Below are positions 27,727-40,264 of a stretch of DNA of 64,000 nucleotides, in pieces. Each line of letters starts with the position of its first letter. Position 1 is the first letter of the stretch. The stretch is from Streptomyces sp. CC53 (lineage in GTDB: Bacteria; Actinomycetota; Actinomycetes; Streptomycetales; Streptomycetaceae), in contig NZ_MKXB01000104.1 of NCBI RefSeq assembly GCF_001865245.1, forward strand, positions 1 to 64,000. The letters run 5' to 3'. A program made the position numbers and the translations under genes. The notes under the pieces were generated by a model that saw only the letters and a program-made list of their open reading frames with translations, was not told where the DNA came from and made no database searches.

Positions 27727-28563
27727 GTCCTTCCAGCATGGCTGACCGACCCTCTGTGGGACCAATTCGCGGCCCTGCTGCCCGAGCGTCCCGCGGTCGA
27801 TCCGGCCCACCCGCTGGGGTGCCACCGGCCCCGCATCGGCGACCGGATCGTGTTCGACAAGCTACTGCAACTGCTGCGGTTCGGCTGCTCGGACCAGGCG
27901 ATCGCCGACACCACCTGCTCAGCGACCACCATCCGCAACCGCCGCGATGAGTGGATCTCCCTCGGCGTCTTCGCCCGGCTCAAACAGATCGCGCTGGAGT
28001 CCTACGACCGGATCGTCGGGCTGGAGCTCGATCAGATCGCCGTCGACGGCTCGATCACCAAGGCCCCCGGCGGCGGCGAGGTCGCCGGGCGCTCACCGGT
28101 CGACCGCGGCAAGCAAGGCCTCAAACGCTCGGGCATGACGGATGGTTATGGAATTCCGCTCGGCAGGGTCCTCGCAGGAGCGAACCGCCACGACTCCCCG
28201 CTGCTCGCCCCGACCTTGGACCTGCTGGAGCACCTGGGACCGCTGCCCGACGACATCATCGTGCACCTGGACGCCGGCTACGACTCGGACAAGACGCGCA
28301 TCGAACTGGCCGCCCGCAACCTGCACGGCCGCATCGCGCACAAGGGCGAGGCAGCGCCGATCCAGGCCAGCGAGCGGTGGCACGTCGAGCGCACGCACGC
28401 GTGGCAGAACGCCTTCCAGCGACTTGCCCGTTGCTACGAGCGTCGTGCGACTGTCGCCAACGCCTTCTTCGACCTCGCGGACACCATCATCACCGTTCGT
28501 AGCCTGATCCGCCAGGCCTGGACCACCCACCGCTGGGACCACCGCCCCAAACGACGCCCGTGA
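27721..28563 (+). CDS. IS5-family transposase
   Basis: 280 aa, full length and uninterrupted. An N-terminal helix-turn-helix-like region (LTDPLWDQFAALLPERP) and the DUF4096-like segment precede a DDE catalytic core. The first Asp is in QIAVDGSITKAPGGG, the second in IVHLDAGYDSDKTR, and the Glu in SERWHVERTHAWQNAF followed by RLARCYERR. It is the only gene of the element. Codon usage is slightly less extreme than in neighbouring core genes. Confidence 0.93.
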   Translation: MPVLPAWLTDPLWDQFAALLPERPAVDPAHPLGCHRPRIGDRIVFDKLLQLLRFGCSDQAIADTTCSATTIRNRRDEWISLGVFARLKQIALESYDRIVGLELDQIAVDGSITKAPGGGEVAGRSPVDRGKQGLKRSGMTDGYGIPLGRVLAGANRHDSPLLAPTLDLLEHLGPLPDDIIVHLDAGYDSDKTRIELAARNLHGRIAHKGEAAPIQASERWHVERTHAWQNAFQRLARCYERRATVANAFFDLADTIITVRSLIRQAWTTHRWDHRPKRRP

Positions 28564-28589
28564 CCACCCGCCCATCTGCCCGGCCTCTT
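28564..28589 (-). repeat. Right terminal inverted repeat of the IS
   Basis: The complement reads AAGAGGCCGGGCAGATGGGC then GGGTGG, and it begins directly after the transposase stop codon. Confidence 0.85.
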
Positions 28590-28630
28590 ACACGCAGACT
28601 GTTCCCGCTGATCAGCAACCCAGGCGTGGA

Positions 28631-29074
28631 TCAGACGCCGCGGGTGTCGTAGGTCTCGCGGTTGGCCAGCACGTCGTCCATGTGCACCTCGGCCCATGCC
28701 TTGAGGCCGCGCATCATCTCGTACAGCGACAAGCCGAGATCGGTCAGCTCGTAGGACACCGTGACCGGCACGGTCGGCACCACGGTGCGGGACACCAGGC
28801 CGTCGCGCTCCAGGGAGCGCAGCGTCTGGGTGAGCATCTTCTGGCTGACGCCGGCCAAGAGGCGCTGCAGTTCTGAGTAGCGCATCACCCGGGGCCCGCC
28901 GGCGCAGTTGGCGCCGGGCTGATGCGCGCTGTCGCTGCCGAGCGCGGCCAGGATCAGCGTGACCCACTTGTTCGAGATCCGGTCGAGCAGCTTGCGGCTG
29001 GGGCAGGCCGCCACGAAGGCGTCGTACTCCGCCTTGGCCTGTGCCCTTTGCTGGGCTGCCGTCATCGTCGCCAT
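28631..29074 (-). CDS. HxlR-family transcriptional regulator
   Basis: 147 aa winged-helix protein. The HxlR signature includes CPSRKLLDRISNKWVTLILA with the usual N-terminal Cys, a recognition helix region (MRYSELQRLLAGVSQKMLTQ, then TLRSLERDGL), and the wing (VPVTVSYELTDLG). The Cys in the N-terminal arm is the redox- or electrophile-sensing residue in studied members. It is divergent from the aldo/keto reductase gene, its likely target. A perfect palindrome at 29106-29119 lies between them. Confidence 0.93.
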   Translation of the reverse strand: MATMTAAQQRAQAKAEYDAFVAACPSRKLLDRISNKWVTLILAALGSDSAHQPGANCAGGPRVMRYSELQRLLAGVSQKMLTQTLRSLERDGLVSRTVVPTVPVTVSYELTDLGLSLYEMMRGLKAWAEVHMDDVLANRETYDTRGV

Positions 29075-29105
29075 GGACCACTCCTCTCACCCGTGGGTGC
29101 CCTAC

Positions 29106-29119
29106 GCACTTCGAAGTGC
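29106..29119. promoter_or_regulatory. Palindromic operator candidate for the HxlR regulator
   Basis: GCACTTCGAAGTGC is a perfect 14-bp palindrome in the 130-bp divergent promoter region, 32 bp from the regulator start. Confidence 0.6.
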
Positions 29120-29204
29120 CTGCTTCCCCATAAGAAGCTACGCACCAATAGTGATGCAAGGCTCCGCTAGGCACCATCCCCTGGCTCAACACGAAAGGCA
29201 CACC

Positions 29205-30077
29205 ATGAGCACCCCCTCCGCCTCGCTTCCCGGCGGCACCTGGACCCTGGGCGACCTGACCGTCACCCGGTTCGGCTACGGCGCCATGCAGCTCGCCGGC
29301 CCCTGGGTCATGGGTCCGCCCGCCGACCGCGAGGGCGCACTCACCGTTCTCCGCGAGGCCGTCGGCCTCGGCATCACCCACATCGACACCGCCGACGCCT
29401 ACGGGCCGCACGTCACCAACCAGCTGATCCGCAAAGCGCTGCACCCGTACTCCGACTCGCTGCACATCGTGACCAAGGTCGGCGCAACCCGCGACTTGGA
29501 GGGAGGCTGGCCCCCGGCACGCAAGCCTGAAGAGCTGCACCGGGCCATCACTGAGAACCTGGAGAACCTTGGCCTCGACACGCTGGACGTGGTCAACCTT
29601 CGGCTCGGCGACGCCCAGGGCCCCGTGCCCGGTTCGCTCGCGGAGGCGTTCGGGGCGCTCGTCGACCTCCAGCGGCAGGGCCTCATCCGGCACCTCGGCG
29701 TGAGCAACGCGACGTCGGAACAGGTCGCCGAGGCACGCTCGATCGCGCCGATCGTGTGCGTGCAGAACATGTACAACCTCGCCCACCGCCACGACGACGA
29801 CCTGATCGACGAGCTCGCAGAGCAGGGTATCGCCTACGTGCCCTTCTTCCCCCTCGGCGGCTTCAGCCCGCTGCAGTCCTCGGCACTCACGGCCGTAGCC
29901 GCTCGGTTGGACGCGACGCCCATGTCGGTCGCCCTGGCCTGGCTGCTGCAGCGGTCGCCGAACATCCTGCTGATCCCCGGCACCTCATCGGTGGCACATC
30001 TGCGCGAGAACGCCGTCGGCGCGGGACTCCCGCTGTCCAACGACGATCTCGCCGAGCTCAACAAGATCGGCCGCTAA
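29205..30077 (+). CDS. Aldo/keto reductase
   Basis: 290 aa (beta-alpha)8 NADPH-dependent oxidoreductase of the short tas/YghZ-like group. Tetrad residues Asp and Tyr lie in HIDTADAYG and Lys in HIVTKVG. The fourth position, normally His, falls in DVVNLRLG and appears to be Asn, as in some members of this subgroup. Cofactor-binding motifs near the C-terminus are LLIPGTSS and HLRENAVG. The start is ATG 29205, with GAAAGG upstream. It is paired with an HxlR regulator, suggesting a role in carbonyl or electrophile detoxification. The pair is flanked by IS sequences. Confidence 0.92.
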   Translation: MSTPSASLPGGTWTLGDLTVTRFGYGAMQLAGPWVMGPPADREGALTVLREAVGLGITHIDTADAYGPHVTNQLIRKALHPYSDSLHIVTKVGATRDLEGGWPPARKPEELHRAITENLENLGLDTLDVVNLRLGDAQGPVPGSLAEAFGALVDLQRQGLIRHLGVSNATSEQVAEARSIAPIVCVQNMYNLAHRHDDDLIDELAEQGIAYVPFFPLGGFSPLQSSALTAVAARLDATPMSVALAWLLQRSPNILLIPGTSSVAHLRENAVGAGLPLSNDDLAELNKIGR

Positions 30078-30094
30078 CCCTACGGCGCTCACCA

Positions 30095-30280
30095 GCGGCT
30101 GGGGCCGGATCGACCGCGGGACGCTCGGGCAGCAGCGCCGCGAATAGATCCGCAGGTCGGTCAGCTTGCTGGAAGAACGGGCACAAGTCCAGTGAACACA
30201 GAGCGTCGCAACTCCATGATCACGAACACCAGTGCTCGCCTCACTGCCTGGACGCCCCACCCGCCTATCTGCGCGAGCTC
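30095..30280 (-). mobile_element. Inverted 5' fragment of a related IS5-type element
   Basis: Read on the minus strand, this starts with a terminal repeat (30257-30280: GAGCTCGCGCAGATAGGCGG then GTGG) nearly identical to the left end of the complete IS. It continues with GTGATCATGGAGTTGCGACG and the first roughly 35 transposase codons (LTD, then a degraded stretch ending CCPSVPRSIRP in another frame). The match stops near 30095. Several substitutions and indels, including in the start-site hairpin, show it is an old remnant. It is opposite in orientation to the complete copy. Confidence 0.82.
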
Positions 30281-30326
30281 TGAAACTCTCGGTCGCAAAC
30301 CACGATCGCGGACCGTTGACTCCTCA

Positions 30327-31605
<1,279 letters not shown>

Positions 31606-31614
31606 AGAAGAGCA

Positions 31615-32766
31615 GTGAGCGTCACGGCAGCCAAGGGGTTCACGGCGGCGGGTATCGCCGCCGGGATCAAGGAGAACGGCAACCCGGACCTGGCCCTCGT
31701 GGTCAACACCGGTCCGCGCCGCGCCGCCGCGGGCGTCTTCACCTCCAACCGTGTGAAGGCCGCCCCCGTCCAGTGGTCCGAGCAGGTCCTGAAGAGCGGC
31801 GAGTTGTCCGCCGTCGTCCTCAACTCCGGCGGCGCCAACGCCTGCACCGGCCCGCAGGGCTTCCAGGACACGCACGCCACCGCGGAGAAGGCCGCCGAGG
31901 TGCTGGACATCGGCGCCGGCGAGGTGGCCGTCTGCTCCACCGGCCTGATCGGCGTGCTCCTCCCCATGGACAAGCTGCTCCCCGGCGTGGAGAAGGCCGC
32001 CGCCGAACTGTCCGAGCACGGCGGTGAGAAGGCCGCCATCGCCATCAAGACCACCGACACCGTCCACAAGACGGCCGTCGCCACCCGGGACGGCTGGACC
32101 GTCGGCGGCATGGCGAAGGGCGCCGGCATGCTCGCCCCCGGCCTCGCCACCATGCTGGTCGTCCTCACCACCGACGCCGACGTCGCCGCGCCCGACCTCG
32201 ACAGGGCGCTGCGCGGCGCCACCCGCGTCACCTTCGACCGGGTGGACTCCGACGGCTGCATGTCCACCAACGACACGGTGCTGCTGCTCGCCTCCGGCGC
32301 CTCCGGCACCGCTCCCGCGTACGACGACTTCGCCGAGGCGGTCCGCGAGGTGTGCGACGACCTCGGCCGCCAGCTGATCGGCGACGCCGAGGGCGCCAGC
32401 AAGGAGATCAAGGTCGAGGTGGTCAACGCCGCGAGCGAGGACGACGCCGTCGAGGTCGGCCGGTCCATCGCCCGCAACAACCTCCTGAAGTGCGCCATCC
32501 ACGGCGAGGACCCCAACTGGGGCCGGGTGCTCTCCGCGATCGGCACCACCTCCGCCGCCTTCGAGCCCGACCGGCTGAACGTCGCCATCAACGGCGTCTG
32601 GGTCTGCCGGAACGGCTCGGTCGGTGAGGACCGCGACCTCGTCGACATGCGCTACCGCGAGGTGCGCATCACCGCCGACCTCGCCGCGGGGGACGCCTCC
32701 GCCGTCATCTGGACCAACGACCTGACCGCCGACTACGTCCACGAGAACAGCGCCTACTCGTCATGA
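31615..32766 (+). CDS. argJ: Bifunctional ornithine acetyltransferase / N-acetylglutamate synthase
   Basis: 383 aa from a GTG. ArgJ moves the acetyl group from N-acetylornithine to glutamate, closing the acetyl cycle. The precursor self-cleaves within [14 protein letters not shown], between Ala and the nucleophilic Thr, to give alpha and beta chains. Other conserved stretches are [22 protein letters not shown] and [14 protein letters not shown]. The stop overlaps argB (ATGA). Whether it is mono- or bifunctional cannot be told from sequence. Confidence 0.95.
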   Translation: MSVTAAKGFTAAGIAAGIKENGNPDLALVVNTGPRRAAAGVFTSNRVKAAPVQWSEQVLKSGELSAVVLNSGGANACTGPQGFQDTHATAEKAAEVLDIGAGEVAVCSTGLIGVLLPMDKLLPGVEKAAAELSEHGGEKAAIAIKTTDTVHKTAVATRDGWTVGGMAKGAGMLAPGLATMLVVLTTDADVAAPDLDRALRGATRVTFDRVDSDGCMSTNDTVLLLASGASGTAPAYDDFAEAVREVCDDLGRQLIGDAEGASKEIKVEVVNAASEDDAVEVGRSIARNNLLKCAIHGEDPNWGRVLSAIGTTSAAFEPDRLNVAINGVWVCRNGSVGEDRDLVDMRYREVRITADLAAGDASAVIWTNDLTADYVHENSAYSS

Positions 32767-33671
32767 CCCACACCACGCGGAAGCACACCGCGCTCCCCAA
32801 GGCGCAGATCCTCATCGAGGCGCTGCCCTGGCTCACCCGCCACCACGGCAAGACCGTCGTCATCAAGTTCGGCGGCAACGCCATGATCGACGACGAGCTG
32901 AAGGCCGCCTTCGCGCAGGACGTCGTCTTCCTGCGGCACGCCGGCCTCAGGCCCGTGGTCGTCCACGGCGGCGGCCCGCAGATCAGCGCCGCCCTCGACC
33001 GGCACGGCATCGTCAGCGAGTTCAAGGCGGGCCTCCGGGTCACCACCGAGGACGCGATGGACGTCGTGCGGATGGTCCTCGCGGGGCAGGTGCAGCGCGA
33101 ACTCGTCGGTCTGCTGAACCAGCACGGCCCGCTGGCCGTCGGCATCACCGGTGAGGACGCCCACACGATCACCGCCACCCGGCACCGGCCGCGCATCGAC
33201 GGCGAGCACGTCGACATCGGCCGGGTCGGCGAGATCACCGCGCTCGACACCGGCGCGATCGAGGCGCTCCTCGCGGACGGCCGCATCCCGGTCGTCTCGT
33301 CGATCGCCCGCTCCCAGGACGACGGTCACGTCTACAACGTGAACGCCGACACGGCGGCCGCGGCGCTCGCCGCGGCGCTGGGCGCCGAGACACTCATGGT
33401 CCTCACCGACGTCGAGGGCCTCTACGAGGACTGGCCGAACAGCGACGAGGTCATCAGCCGCCTCACCGCCACCGAACTCGAAAAGCTCCTCCCCGAGCTG
33501 TCCAGCGGCATGGTGCCCAAGATGGAGGGCTGCCTGCACGCCGTGCGCAACGGCGTCCACACCGCCCGCGTCATCGACGGCCGCGTCCAGCACTCCATCC
33601 TGCTGGAGATCTTCACCGACGAGGGCATCGGCACGATGGTCGTGCCCGACACCGAAGGGGGCACCCCGTGA
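32763..33671 (+). CDS. argB: Acetylglutamate kinase
   Basis: 302 aa amino-acid kinase that phosphorylates N-acetylglutamate; usually the arginine-feedback-inhibited step. Motifs are VIKFGGNAM (phosphate loop), [29 protein letters not shown] and [12 protein letters not shown]. The length and an N-terminal helix of about 20 residues before the core are those of Arg-sensitive hexameric enzymes. It overlaps argJ and argD at both ends (ATGA, GTGA). Confidence 0.97.
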   Translation: MTHTTRKHTALPKAQILIEALPWLTRHHGKTVVIKFGGNAMIDDELKAAFAQDVVFLRHAGLRPVVVHGGGPQISAALDRHGIVSEFKAGLRVTTEDAMDVVRMVLAGQVQRELVGLLNQHGPLAVGITGEDAHTITATRHRPRIDGEHVDIGRVGEITALDTGAIEALLADGRIPVVSSIARSQDDGHVYNVNADTAAAALAAALGAETLMVLTDVEGLYEDWPNSDEVISRLTATELEKLLPELSSGMVPKMEGCLHAVRNGVHTARVIDGRVQHSILLEIFTDEGIGTMVVPDTEGGTP

Positions 33672-34867
33672 GCGCGAACGAGGAACTCACCCGGCGCTGG
33701 CGGTCCGCCATGACGGACAACTACGGCACACCCCGCTTGCCCCTGGTCCGCGGTGCCGGAACGTACGTGTGGGACGCCGAAGGCAAGCGGTACCTGGACT
33801 TCGTCGGCGGCATCGCCGTGAACGCCCTGGGTCACGCCCATCCCGCGGTGGTGCAGGCGGTCTCCGAGCAGATCGCGTCCCTCTCCCACGTCTCCAACCT
33901 GTTCGTCGCCGAGCCCCCCGTCGCCCTCGCCGAGCGGCTCCTGCAGCTCGCGGGCCGCCCCGGCCGGGTCTTCTTCTGCAACTCGGGCGCCGAAGCCAAC
34001 GAGGCCGCCTTCAAGCTCGGCCGGCTGACGGGCCGCACGCACATGGTCGCCACCACCGGCGGCTTCCACGGCCGCACGATGGGCGCGCTGGCCCTGACCG
34101 GGCAGCCCGCCAAGCAGCAGCCGTTCCTGCCGCTGCCCGGGGACGTCACCCACGTCCCGTACGGGGACGCCGAGGCCGTGCGCGCCGCCGTCACCACCGA
34201 CACCGCCTTCGTCATCGTCGAACCCGTCCAGGGCGAGAACGGCGTGGTCGTGCCGCACTCCGAGGGCTACCTGCGGGCCGTCAGGGACATCACCAGGGCC
34301 ACCGGCACCCTCCTCGTGCTCGACGAGGTCCAGACCGGCGTCGGCCGCTGCGGCCACTGGTTCGCACACCAGGCCGAAGGGGTCGAGCCGGACGTCGTCA
34401 CCCTCGCCAAGGGCCTGGGCGGCGGCCTCCCGCTCGGCGCGCTCCTCGCCTTCGGGGAGGCGGCCGAGCTGCTGAAGCCCGGCCACCACGGCACCACCTT
34501 CGGCGGCAACCCCGTGGCGTGCGCCGCCGGACTGGCCGTCCTGGACACCCTGGCCGCGGACGGCGCCCTCGACCGGGTCAAGCGTCTCGGCGAGCGGCTC
34601 CGTGAGGGCGTCGAGGCGCTCGGCCACCCTCTGGTCTCCCACGTCCGCGGCGCCGGACTGCTGCTGGGTATCGTGCTCACGGAGCCGCTCGCCGCCCAGG
34701 TGCAGCAGGCGGCTCAGGACGCCGGCCTCCTGGTGAACGCACCGGCCCCCGACGTCGTCCGGATCATGCCCCCGCTGATCATCGGTGACGACGACGTGGA
34801 CGCCTTCCTCCAGGCACTGCCGGGCGCCCTGGACCACGCCCACGGGGAGACACGAGCCGGAGAATGA
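33668..34867 (+). CDS. argD: Acetylornithine aminotransferase
   Basis: 399 aa class III PLP aminotransferase. The PLP-binding Lys lies in [15 protein letters not shown], and [14 protein letters not shown] supplies the conserved Asp. [18 protein letters not shown] and [15 protein letters not shown] are also present. It converts N-acetylglutamate semialdehyde to N-acetylornithine and in many bacteria also serves lysine synthesis. GTG start in a 4-nt overlap with argB. Confidence 0.96.
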   Translation: MSANEELTRRWRSAMTDNYGTPRLPLVRGAGTYVWDAEGKRYLDFVGGIAVNALGHAHPAVVQAVSEQIASLSHVSNLFVAEPPVALAERLLQLAGRPGRVFFCNSGAEANEAAFKLGRLTGRTHMVATTGGFHGRTMGALALTGQPAKQQPFLPLPGDVTHVPYGDAEAVRAAVTTDTAFVIVEPVQGENGVVVPHSEGYLRAVRDITRATGTLLVLDEVQTGVGRCGHWFAHQAEGVEPDVVTLAKGLGGGLPLGALLAFGEAAELLKPGHHGTTFGGNPVACAAGLAVLDTLAADGALDRVKRLGERLREGVEALGHPLVSHVRGAGLLLGIVLTEPLAAQVQQAAQDAGLLVNAPAPDVVRIMPPLIIGDDDVDAFLQALPGALDHAHGETRAGE

Positions 34868-34874
34868 CACAGCG

Positions 34875-35429
34875 ATGACCGAGGCGCACGACAACGGGCA
34901 GGGCGGGTCCAACGGGCAGGGCGGACCTGCCGTGCCCCACACCCGCACGGCACGCCACCGCCGGATCGTGGACATCCTCAACCGGCAGCCGGTGCGCTCG
35001 CAGAGCCAGCTGGCGAAGCTCCTCGCGGACGACGGACTGAGCGTCACCCAGGCGACGCTCTCCCGCGACCTCGACGAGCTCGGCGCGGTGAAGATCCGCA
35101 ACACCGGCGGCGAACTCATCTACGCGGTGCCCAGCGAGGGCGGTTTCCGCACCCCGCAGGCACCGCTCGGGGAGTCCGCCAAGGAGGAGCGCATGCGGCG
35201 CCTCTCCGGTGAACTCCTCATCTCCGCCGAGGCGTCGGCGAACCTGGTGGTCCTGCGCACGCCGCCGGGCGCCGCCCAGTTCCTGGCCTCGGCCATCGAC
35301 CAGGCCGAGCTGCACGCGATCCTCGGCACGATCGCCGGCGACGACACCCTGCTGCTCATCTCCCGCGAGCCCGAAGGAGGCCAGGCCCTGGCCGACCACC
35401 TCCTGCGCCTCGCCGAACGGGACCGCTGA
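34875..35429 (+). CDS. argR: Arginine repressor ArgR
   Basis: 184 aa. An N-terminal winged helix ([20 protein letters not shown], with [19 protein letters not shown] as recognition region) is joined to a C-terminal hexamerisation and arginine-binding domain ([20 protein letters not shown]). In the family, arginine binding promotes DNA binding to ARG boxes. The Gly/Asn/Gln-rich first 22 residues precede the domain. It is last in the operon it probably controls, giving autoregulation. The ATG is 8 nt after the argD stop and lacks a well-placed ribosome-binding site, so coupling to argD is likely. Confidence 0.96.
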   Translation: MTEAHDNGQGGSNGQGGPAVPHTRTARHRRIVDILNRQPVRSQSQLAKLLADDGLSVTQATLSRDLDELGAVKIRNTGGELIYAVPSEGGFRTPQAPLGESAKEERMRRLSGELLISAEASANLVVLRTPPGAAQFLASAIDQAELHAILGTIAGDDTLLLISREPEGGQALADHLLRLAERDR

Positions 35430-35603
35430 GGCACCCCCTGGGGGGAGCCGCAGGAGCGGCGCGGTGACGCGGAAGGGGCGTCAGGCGGCGGCGTGACGCG
35501 GACGGGGCGGGCTGCCCACGGGTCGTGGTGCCGTGCCTGCCGCCTCGTCACCGGGCCGGGCTCACCGCCCGTCGCCGCGTCGGCCGCTGTGCCCGCCGTC
35601 CCG

Positions 35604-36266
35604 TCACCGCGCCTGCCGCGTCGTGCCGATCCGGATGAGGGGGCGCGCGTCCTTCCGTACCCACCGCAGGATCCGCACCATCGCCTCCCGGGACACCGAC
35701 ACGCAGCCCGCCGTCGCACCCTTGCCGTGGACGTGCAGGAAGATGCCGGCCCCCCGCCCCCGCACCGGGCGGTCGTAGTTGAAGGCGACGACCAGACCGT
35801 AGGCGTACTGCTGCGCGTAGGTGACGAGGTGTTCGGCCTCGTCCGCCCGGCAGTCGGCGGGCAGCGGCTCCGCCCAGCGGTTGTACGACGCAGACGCGTT
35901 GTCCTGGCACCACCACGAGTCCTCGCGCACCCGGCGGTACGGGTAGGACGTGCCGCGCGGGGGCGGCTCGATGCCGAAGGCGTACGGGAGCCCGTACACG
36001 CCGGCCGGCGTCGTCGACGTGCCCTGCTCGCGCTGCTCGCCCGCCACCAGGCCGCCCGCACCGAACCGGGCCGGGGCCGAGCCGACGCGGACCCACCGGC
36101 CCCGCCCGCCGCGCCGCTCCCACCAGCTCACCGTGCCGCTGGTCGCCCCGGCGTGCGGGGCCTCGGCGGTGATCAGTTGCCCGCCCGGGGGCGCGGCGTG
36201 GGCGGGGGAGAGGGCCGCGGCGGGAAGGAGGAGCAGGGCTGTGGTGGCGAGGGCGAGGCGGCGCAT
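35604..36266 (-). CDS. Secreted L,D-transpeptidase-family protein
   Basis: 220 aa with an N-terminal signal (LALATTALLLLPAAALSPAHA, cleaved near residue 24). The YkuD-type catalytic motif is FLHVHGKGATAGCVSVS, with the nucleophile Cys and His. Such enzymes form 3-3 peptidoglycan cross-links or attach proteins to the wall. The fold is short, without LysM or Ig-like domains. The upstream gene is on the same strand at 27 nt distance, so the two may be co-transcribed. Confidence 0.88.
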   Translation of the reverse strand: MRRLALATTALLLLPAAALSPAHAAPPGGQLITAEAPHAGATSGTVSWWERRGGRGRWVRVGSAPARFGAGGLVAGEQREQGTSTTPAGVYGLPYAFGIEPPPRGTSYPYRRVREDSWWCQDNASASYNRWAEPLPADCRADEAEHLVTYAQQYAYGLVVAFNYDRPVRGRGAGIFLHVHGKGATAGCVSVSREAMVRILRWVRKDARPLIRIGTTRQAR

Positions 36267-36293
36267 GCGCCCGACCGTATGCGCCGCGGCGCC

Positions 36294-36896
<603 letters not shown>

Positions 36897-36977
36897 GCCG
36901 TTGATTCTGCTGGCCGCGGGATGCGCGGCGCACAGGTTTCCGCCTGTCGGACGTGGGCCCGGCGACCCGGGCACGCG

Positions 36978-37011
36978 TTGACAAAGCATACGGACCTCTG
37001 CATAGTTATGC
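36978..37011 (+). promoter_or_regulatory. argH promoter with ArgR-like operator
   Basis: TTGACA (36978-36983), a 17-bp spacer and CATAGT (37001-37006). The palindrome GCATA-GT-TATGC (37000-37011) overlaps the -10 box, with a further GCATA at 36986-36990. It shares ATAGT followed by ATGC with the argC promoter, supporting common ArgR control. Confidence 0.7.
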
Positions 37012-37039
37012 CTACTGGCGGTGTACCGAAGGAGACCCC

Positions 37040-37207
37040 GTGACCGAGCGCTCCGCTCTCGCCCACCCGGGCTGTCGGGCCGCCTGCACCGCGGTGGCGG
37101 ACACCGCCGTCCCGGGTCCGCCGGCCGGGGGTACCGCGCGGCGCGGCCGGGGGCCCACGGCCACGACCGGTCGCGCGCCCGCTCCCGGTCGCCCGGCACG
37201 CACCTGA
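37040..37207 (+). CDS. Possible leader ORF upstream of argH
   Basis: 55 aa from a GTG with AAGGAG correctly spaced (37029-37034), about 27 nt after the predicted transcription start. The peptide has 8 Arg, six of them in the last 22 residues, plus two Cys, and no similarity I recognise. It ends 84 nt before argH, and a hairpin separates the two. A role in arginine-dependent attenuation is inferred; the Arg enrichment is only moderate for such GC-rich DNA, so it may be fortuitous. Confidence 0.45.
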   Translation: MTERSALAHPGCRAACTAVADTAVPGPPAGGTARRGRGPTATTGRAPAPGRPART

Positions 37208-38722
<1,515 letters not shown>

Positions 38723-38739
38723 CGCCTCCCGCGCGGACG

Positions 38740-38787
38740 AAGGCGGTGGTGCCCGAGGTGCAGCAGCACCTCGGGCACCACCGCCTT
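38740..38787 (+). terminator. Very strong terminator after argH
   Basis: A perfect 22-bp stem (arms 38740-38761 and 38766-38787) with a 4-nt loop, 17 nt after the argH stop. Confidence 0.85.
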
Positions 38788-39112
38788 CCCGGTGCCGCCA
38801 CCCGGCCGCCCCCGGTCGTCCCGCTGCGCCGGTCCCCCTCGGCCGGCTCCCTGCCCTCGCGTGCGAACCGGCGGGTCCGTGGCTCGGCGCCGGCCCCGAG
38901 CGGGCCCGCCGCTCACCCGCGCACGGGCGGACCCAGGAGGACCCCGCCTGTACGGGGCGGGTTCCCCCGCCCCCTCGCGCGCTCGAGCGGCCCGTACGTC
39001 CGAGGCGGAGGTTCCCGCTCCGCGCCGGCTCCCCCCGCGCGCGCTCGGGCATGCCCCCCGGGCACGGCCCGGATGCGGCCTCATGCGCCTCCCGCGCGGA
39101 AGCCCCCGGTCC
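38788..39112. other. Gap without recognised genes
   Basis: 325 bp of GC-rich DNA between argH and the convergent HAD gene. I see no ribosome-binding site, RNA gene or repeat. Confidence 0.5.
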
Positions 39113-39625
39113 CTACAGCTCCGCCGCCCACGCGTGCAGCGCGTCGAAGTCCTGGCGCACCAGCCCTCTTCGGGGATCGACGTACATGAGCAGCGCACCG
39201 GCCAGGTGCCGCTGCTCGACGTACTCCCTGTCGTACGACGTGATGTCGTCGTCCACCCAGGCGAAGGGCCGCCCGGCCGCGTACTCCAGCAGGTACTGCG
39301 TCTTCCAGAAGGTGCCTGCGGGCGCCCGCCCGTGCATCGTCGGCCAGTCGACGAACGGCAGCTCGGGCAACCCGAGCCGCGGGCCTATCCACGTGTTGGC
39401 CTCGCCCTTCCACGTGGTCGCCCACACCAGTTCGTACGCCTCAGCCAGGGCCCGCAGCTCCGTGCCGTGCTCCGGGCTCAGCCACACCCGCAGCGGCCGT
39501 CCGGCGCTCCAGCCCTCCGGTCGCATGCGATGCGTCCCGTACCCCGCGGGACGGCGCTGCGCCTGCGCCGCGTAGGGGTTCAGGGGTCCGTCGACGTCCA
39601 GCAGCAGCAAGGGTCTCTCCGGCAT
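39113..39625 (-). CDS. HAD-domain protein (RNA-repair-associated HAD type)
   Basis: 170 aa. HAD motif I is LLLLDVDGPLNPYA, with the nucleophile Asp and a second Asp two residues on. FAWVDDDITSYD supplies the acidic motif IV, and VWATTWKGEANTWIGP is characteristic of the small HAD group first noted in fused RNA-repair proteins. Stand-alone versions are common in Streptomyces and have no proven substrate. ATG 39625 gives the conserved N-terminus; the open frame upstream overlaps the TetR region and is not coding. Confidence 0.82.
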   Translation of the reverse strand: MPERPLLLLDVDGPLNPYAAQAQRRPAGYGTHRMRPEGWSAGRPLRVWLSPEHGTELRALAEAYELVWATTWKGEANTWIGPRLGLPELPFVDWPTMHGRAPAGTFWKTQYLLEYAAGRPFAWVDDDITSYDREYVEQRHLAGALLMYVDPRRGLVRQDFDALHAWAAEL

Positions 39626-39672
39626 GCCACATGATCCTTTCCGGCCCGGCAGTGAGTCGAACAGTTTTCGCG

Positions 39673-39690
39673 TGAGACACGCATGTCTCA
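39673..39690. promoter_or_regulatory. TetR operator
   Basis: TGAGACA and TGTCTCA are perfect 7-bp arms around CGCA. A third half-site, TGTCTCA, occurs at 39704-39710 and runs into the ATG. The placement 20 bp before the TetR gene fits autorepression. Confidence 0.7.
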
Positions 39691-39709
39691 TTCGGGGTAT
39701 CGTTGTCTC

Positions 39710-40264
39710 ATGAGTGTTGACCGTGACCGGGTGCTCCGCACCGCCGCCGCCCTGCTCTCCCGCAAGTCGACCGCCACCATGGACGAGGTCGCGCGCGCCG
39801 CGGGCATCGGGCGCGCCACCCTGCACCGGCACTTCGCCGGGCGGGACGCCCTGGTCAGGGCGCTGGAGGAGCTCGGCATCCAGGAGTTCGAAGCGGCGCT
39901 GGACGCGGCCGCGCTGGACGAGGGGAGCGCCGAGGACGCGCTGCGGCGGCTGGTCACCGGGGTGGAGCCCGTCGCCGGACTGCTGTCGTTCCTCGTCACC
40001 GAGAACCAGCTCTTCGAGGGCGACCAGGTGAACGAGGGCTGGGGGCGGCTCGACGCGCGCGTCTCCGCGCTGTTCCGGCGCGGCCAGGAGCGCGGTGAGT
40101 TCCGGATCGACCTCACGCCCGCCTGGCTCACCGAGGCGCTCTACGGCCTCGTCGGCACCTGCGCCTGGGCCGTGCAGGACGGCCGGGTCGCCGCCAAGGA
40201 CTTCCAGTACATGATCGTCGAGCTGCTGCTCGGCGGAGCACGACGCAGGAGTGTGGACCAGTGA
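39710..40264 (+). CDS. TetR-family regulator
   Basis: 184 aa. The N-terminal helix-turn-helix (about 8-52: VLRTAAALLSRKSTATMDEV, IGRATLHRHFAGRDAL) is standard. The C-terminal ligand domain is unlike that of named members. The start is ATG 39710; an upstream in-frame ATG would include the operator. Its stop overlaps the MFS gene (GTGA), so the regulator and transporter are co-translated, and the likely ligand is a compound the transporter exports. Confidence 0.92.
   Translation: MSVDRDRVLRTAAALLSRKSTATMDEVARAAGIGRATLHRHFAGRDALVRALEELGIQEFEAALDAAALDEGSAEDALRRLVTGVEPVAGLLSFLVTENQLFEGDQVNEGWGRLDARVSALFRRGQERGEFRIDLTPAWLTEALYGLVGTCAWAVQDGRVAAKDFQYMIVELLLGGARRRSVDQ

Larger units (their letters stand above)
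27619..28589 (+). mobile_element. Complete IS5-family insertion sequence (about 971 bp)
   Basis: The element is bounded by imperfect 26-bp terminal inverted repeats and carries one transposase gene in a single frame. The transposase stop at 28563 abuts the right repeat. Flanking TA dinucleotides (27617-27618 region left, 28589-28590 right) could be a short target duplication, but this is uncertain. A related, inverted 5' fragment lies at 30095-30280. Confidence 0.88.

Noticed and set aside
35431..35446. CCCCC-GGGGG hairpin after argR as a terminator
   Set aside because: Loop of 1-2 nt is too small and there is no extension of the stem.
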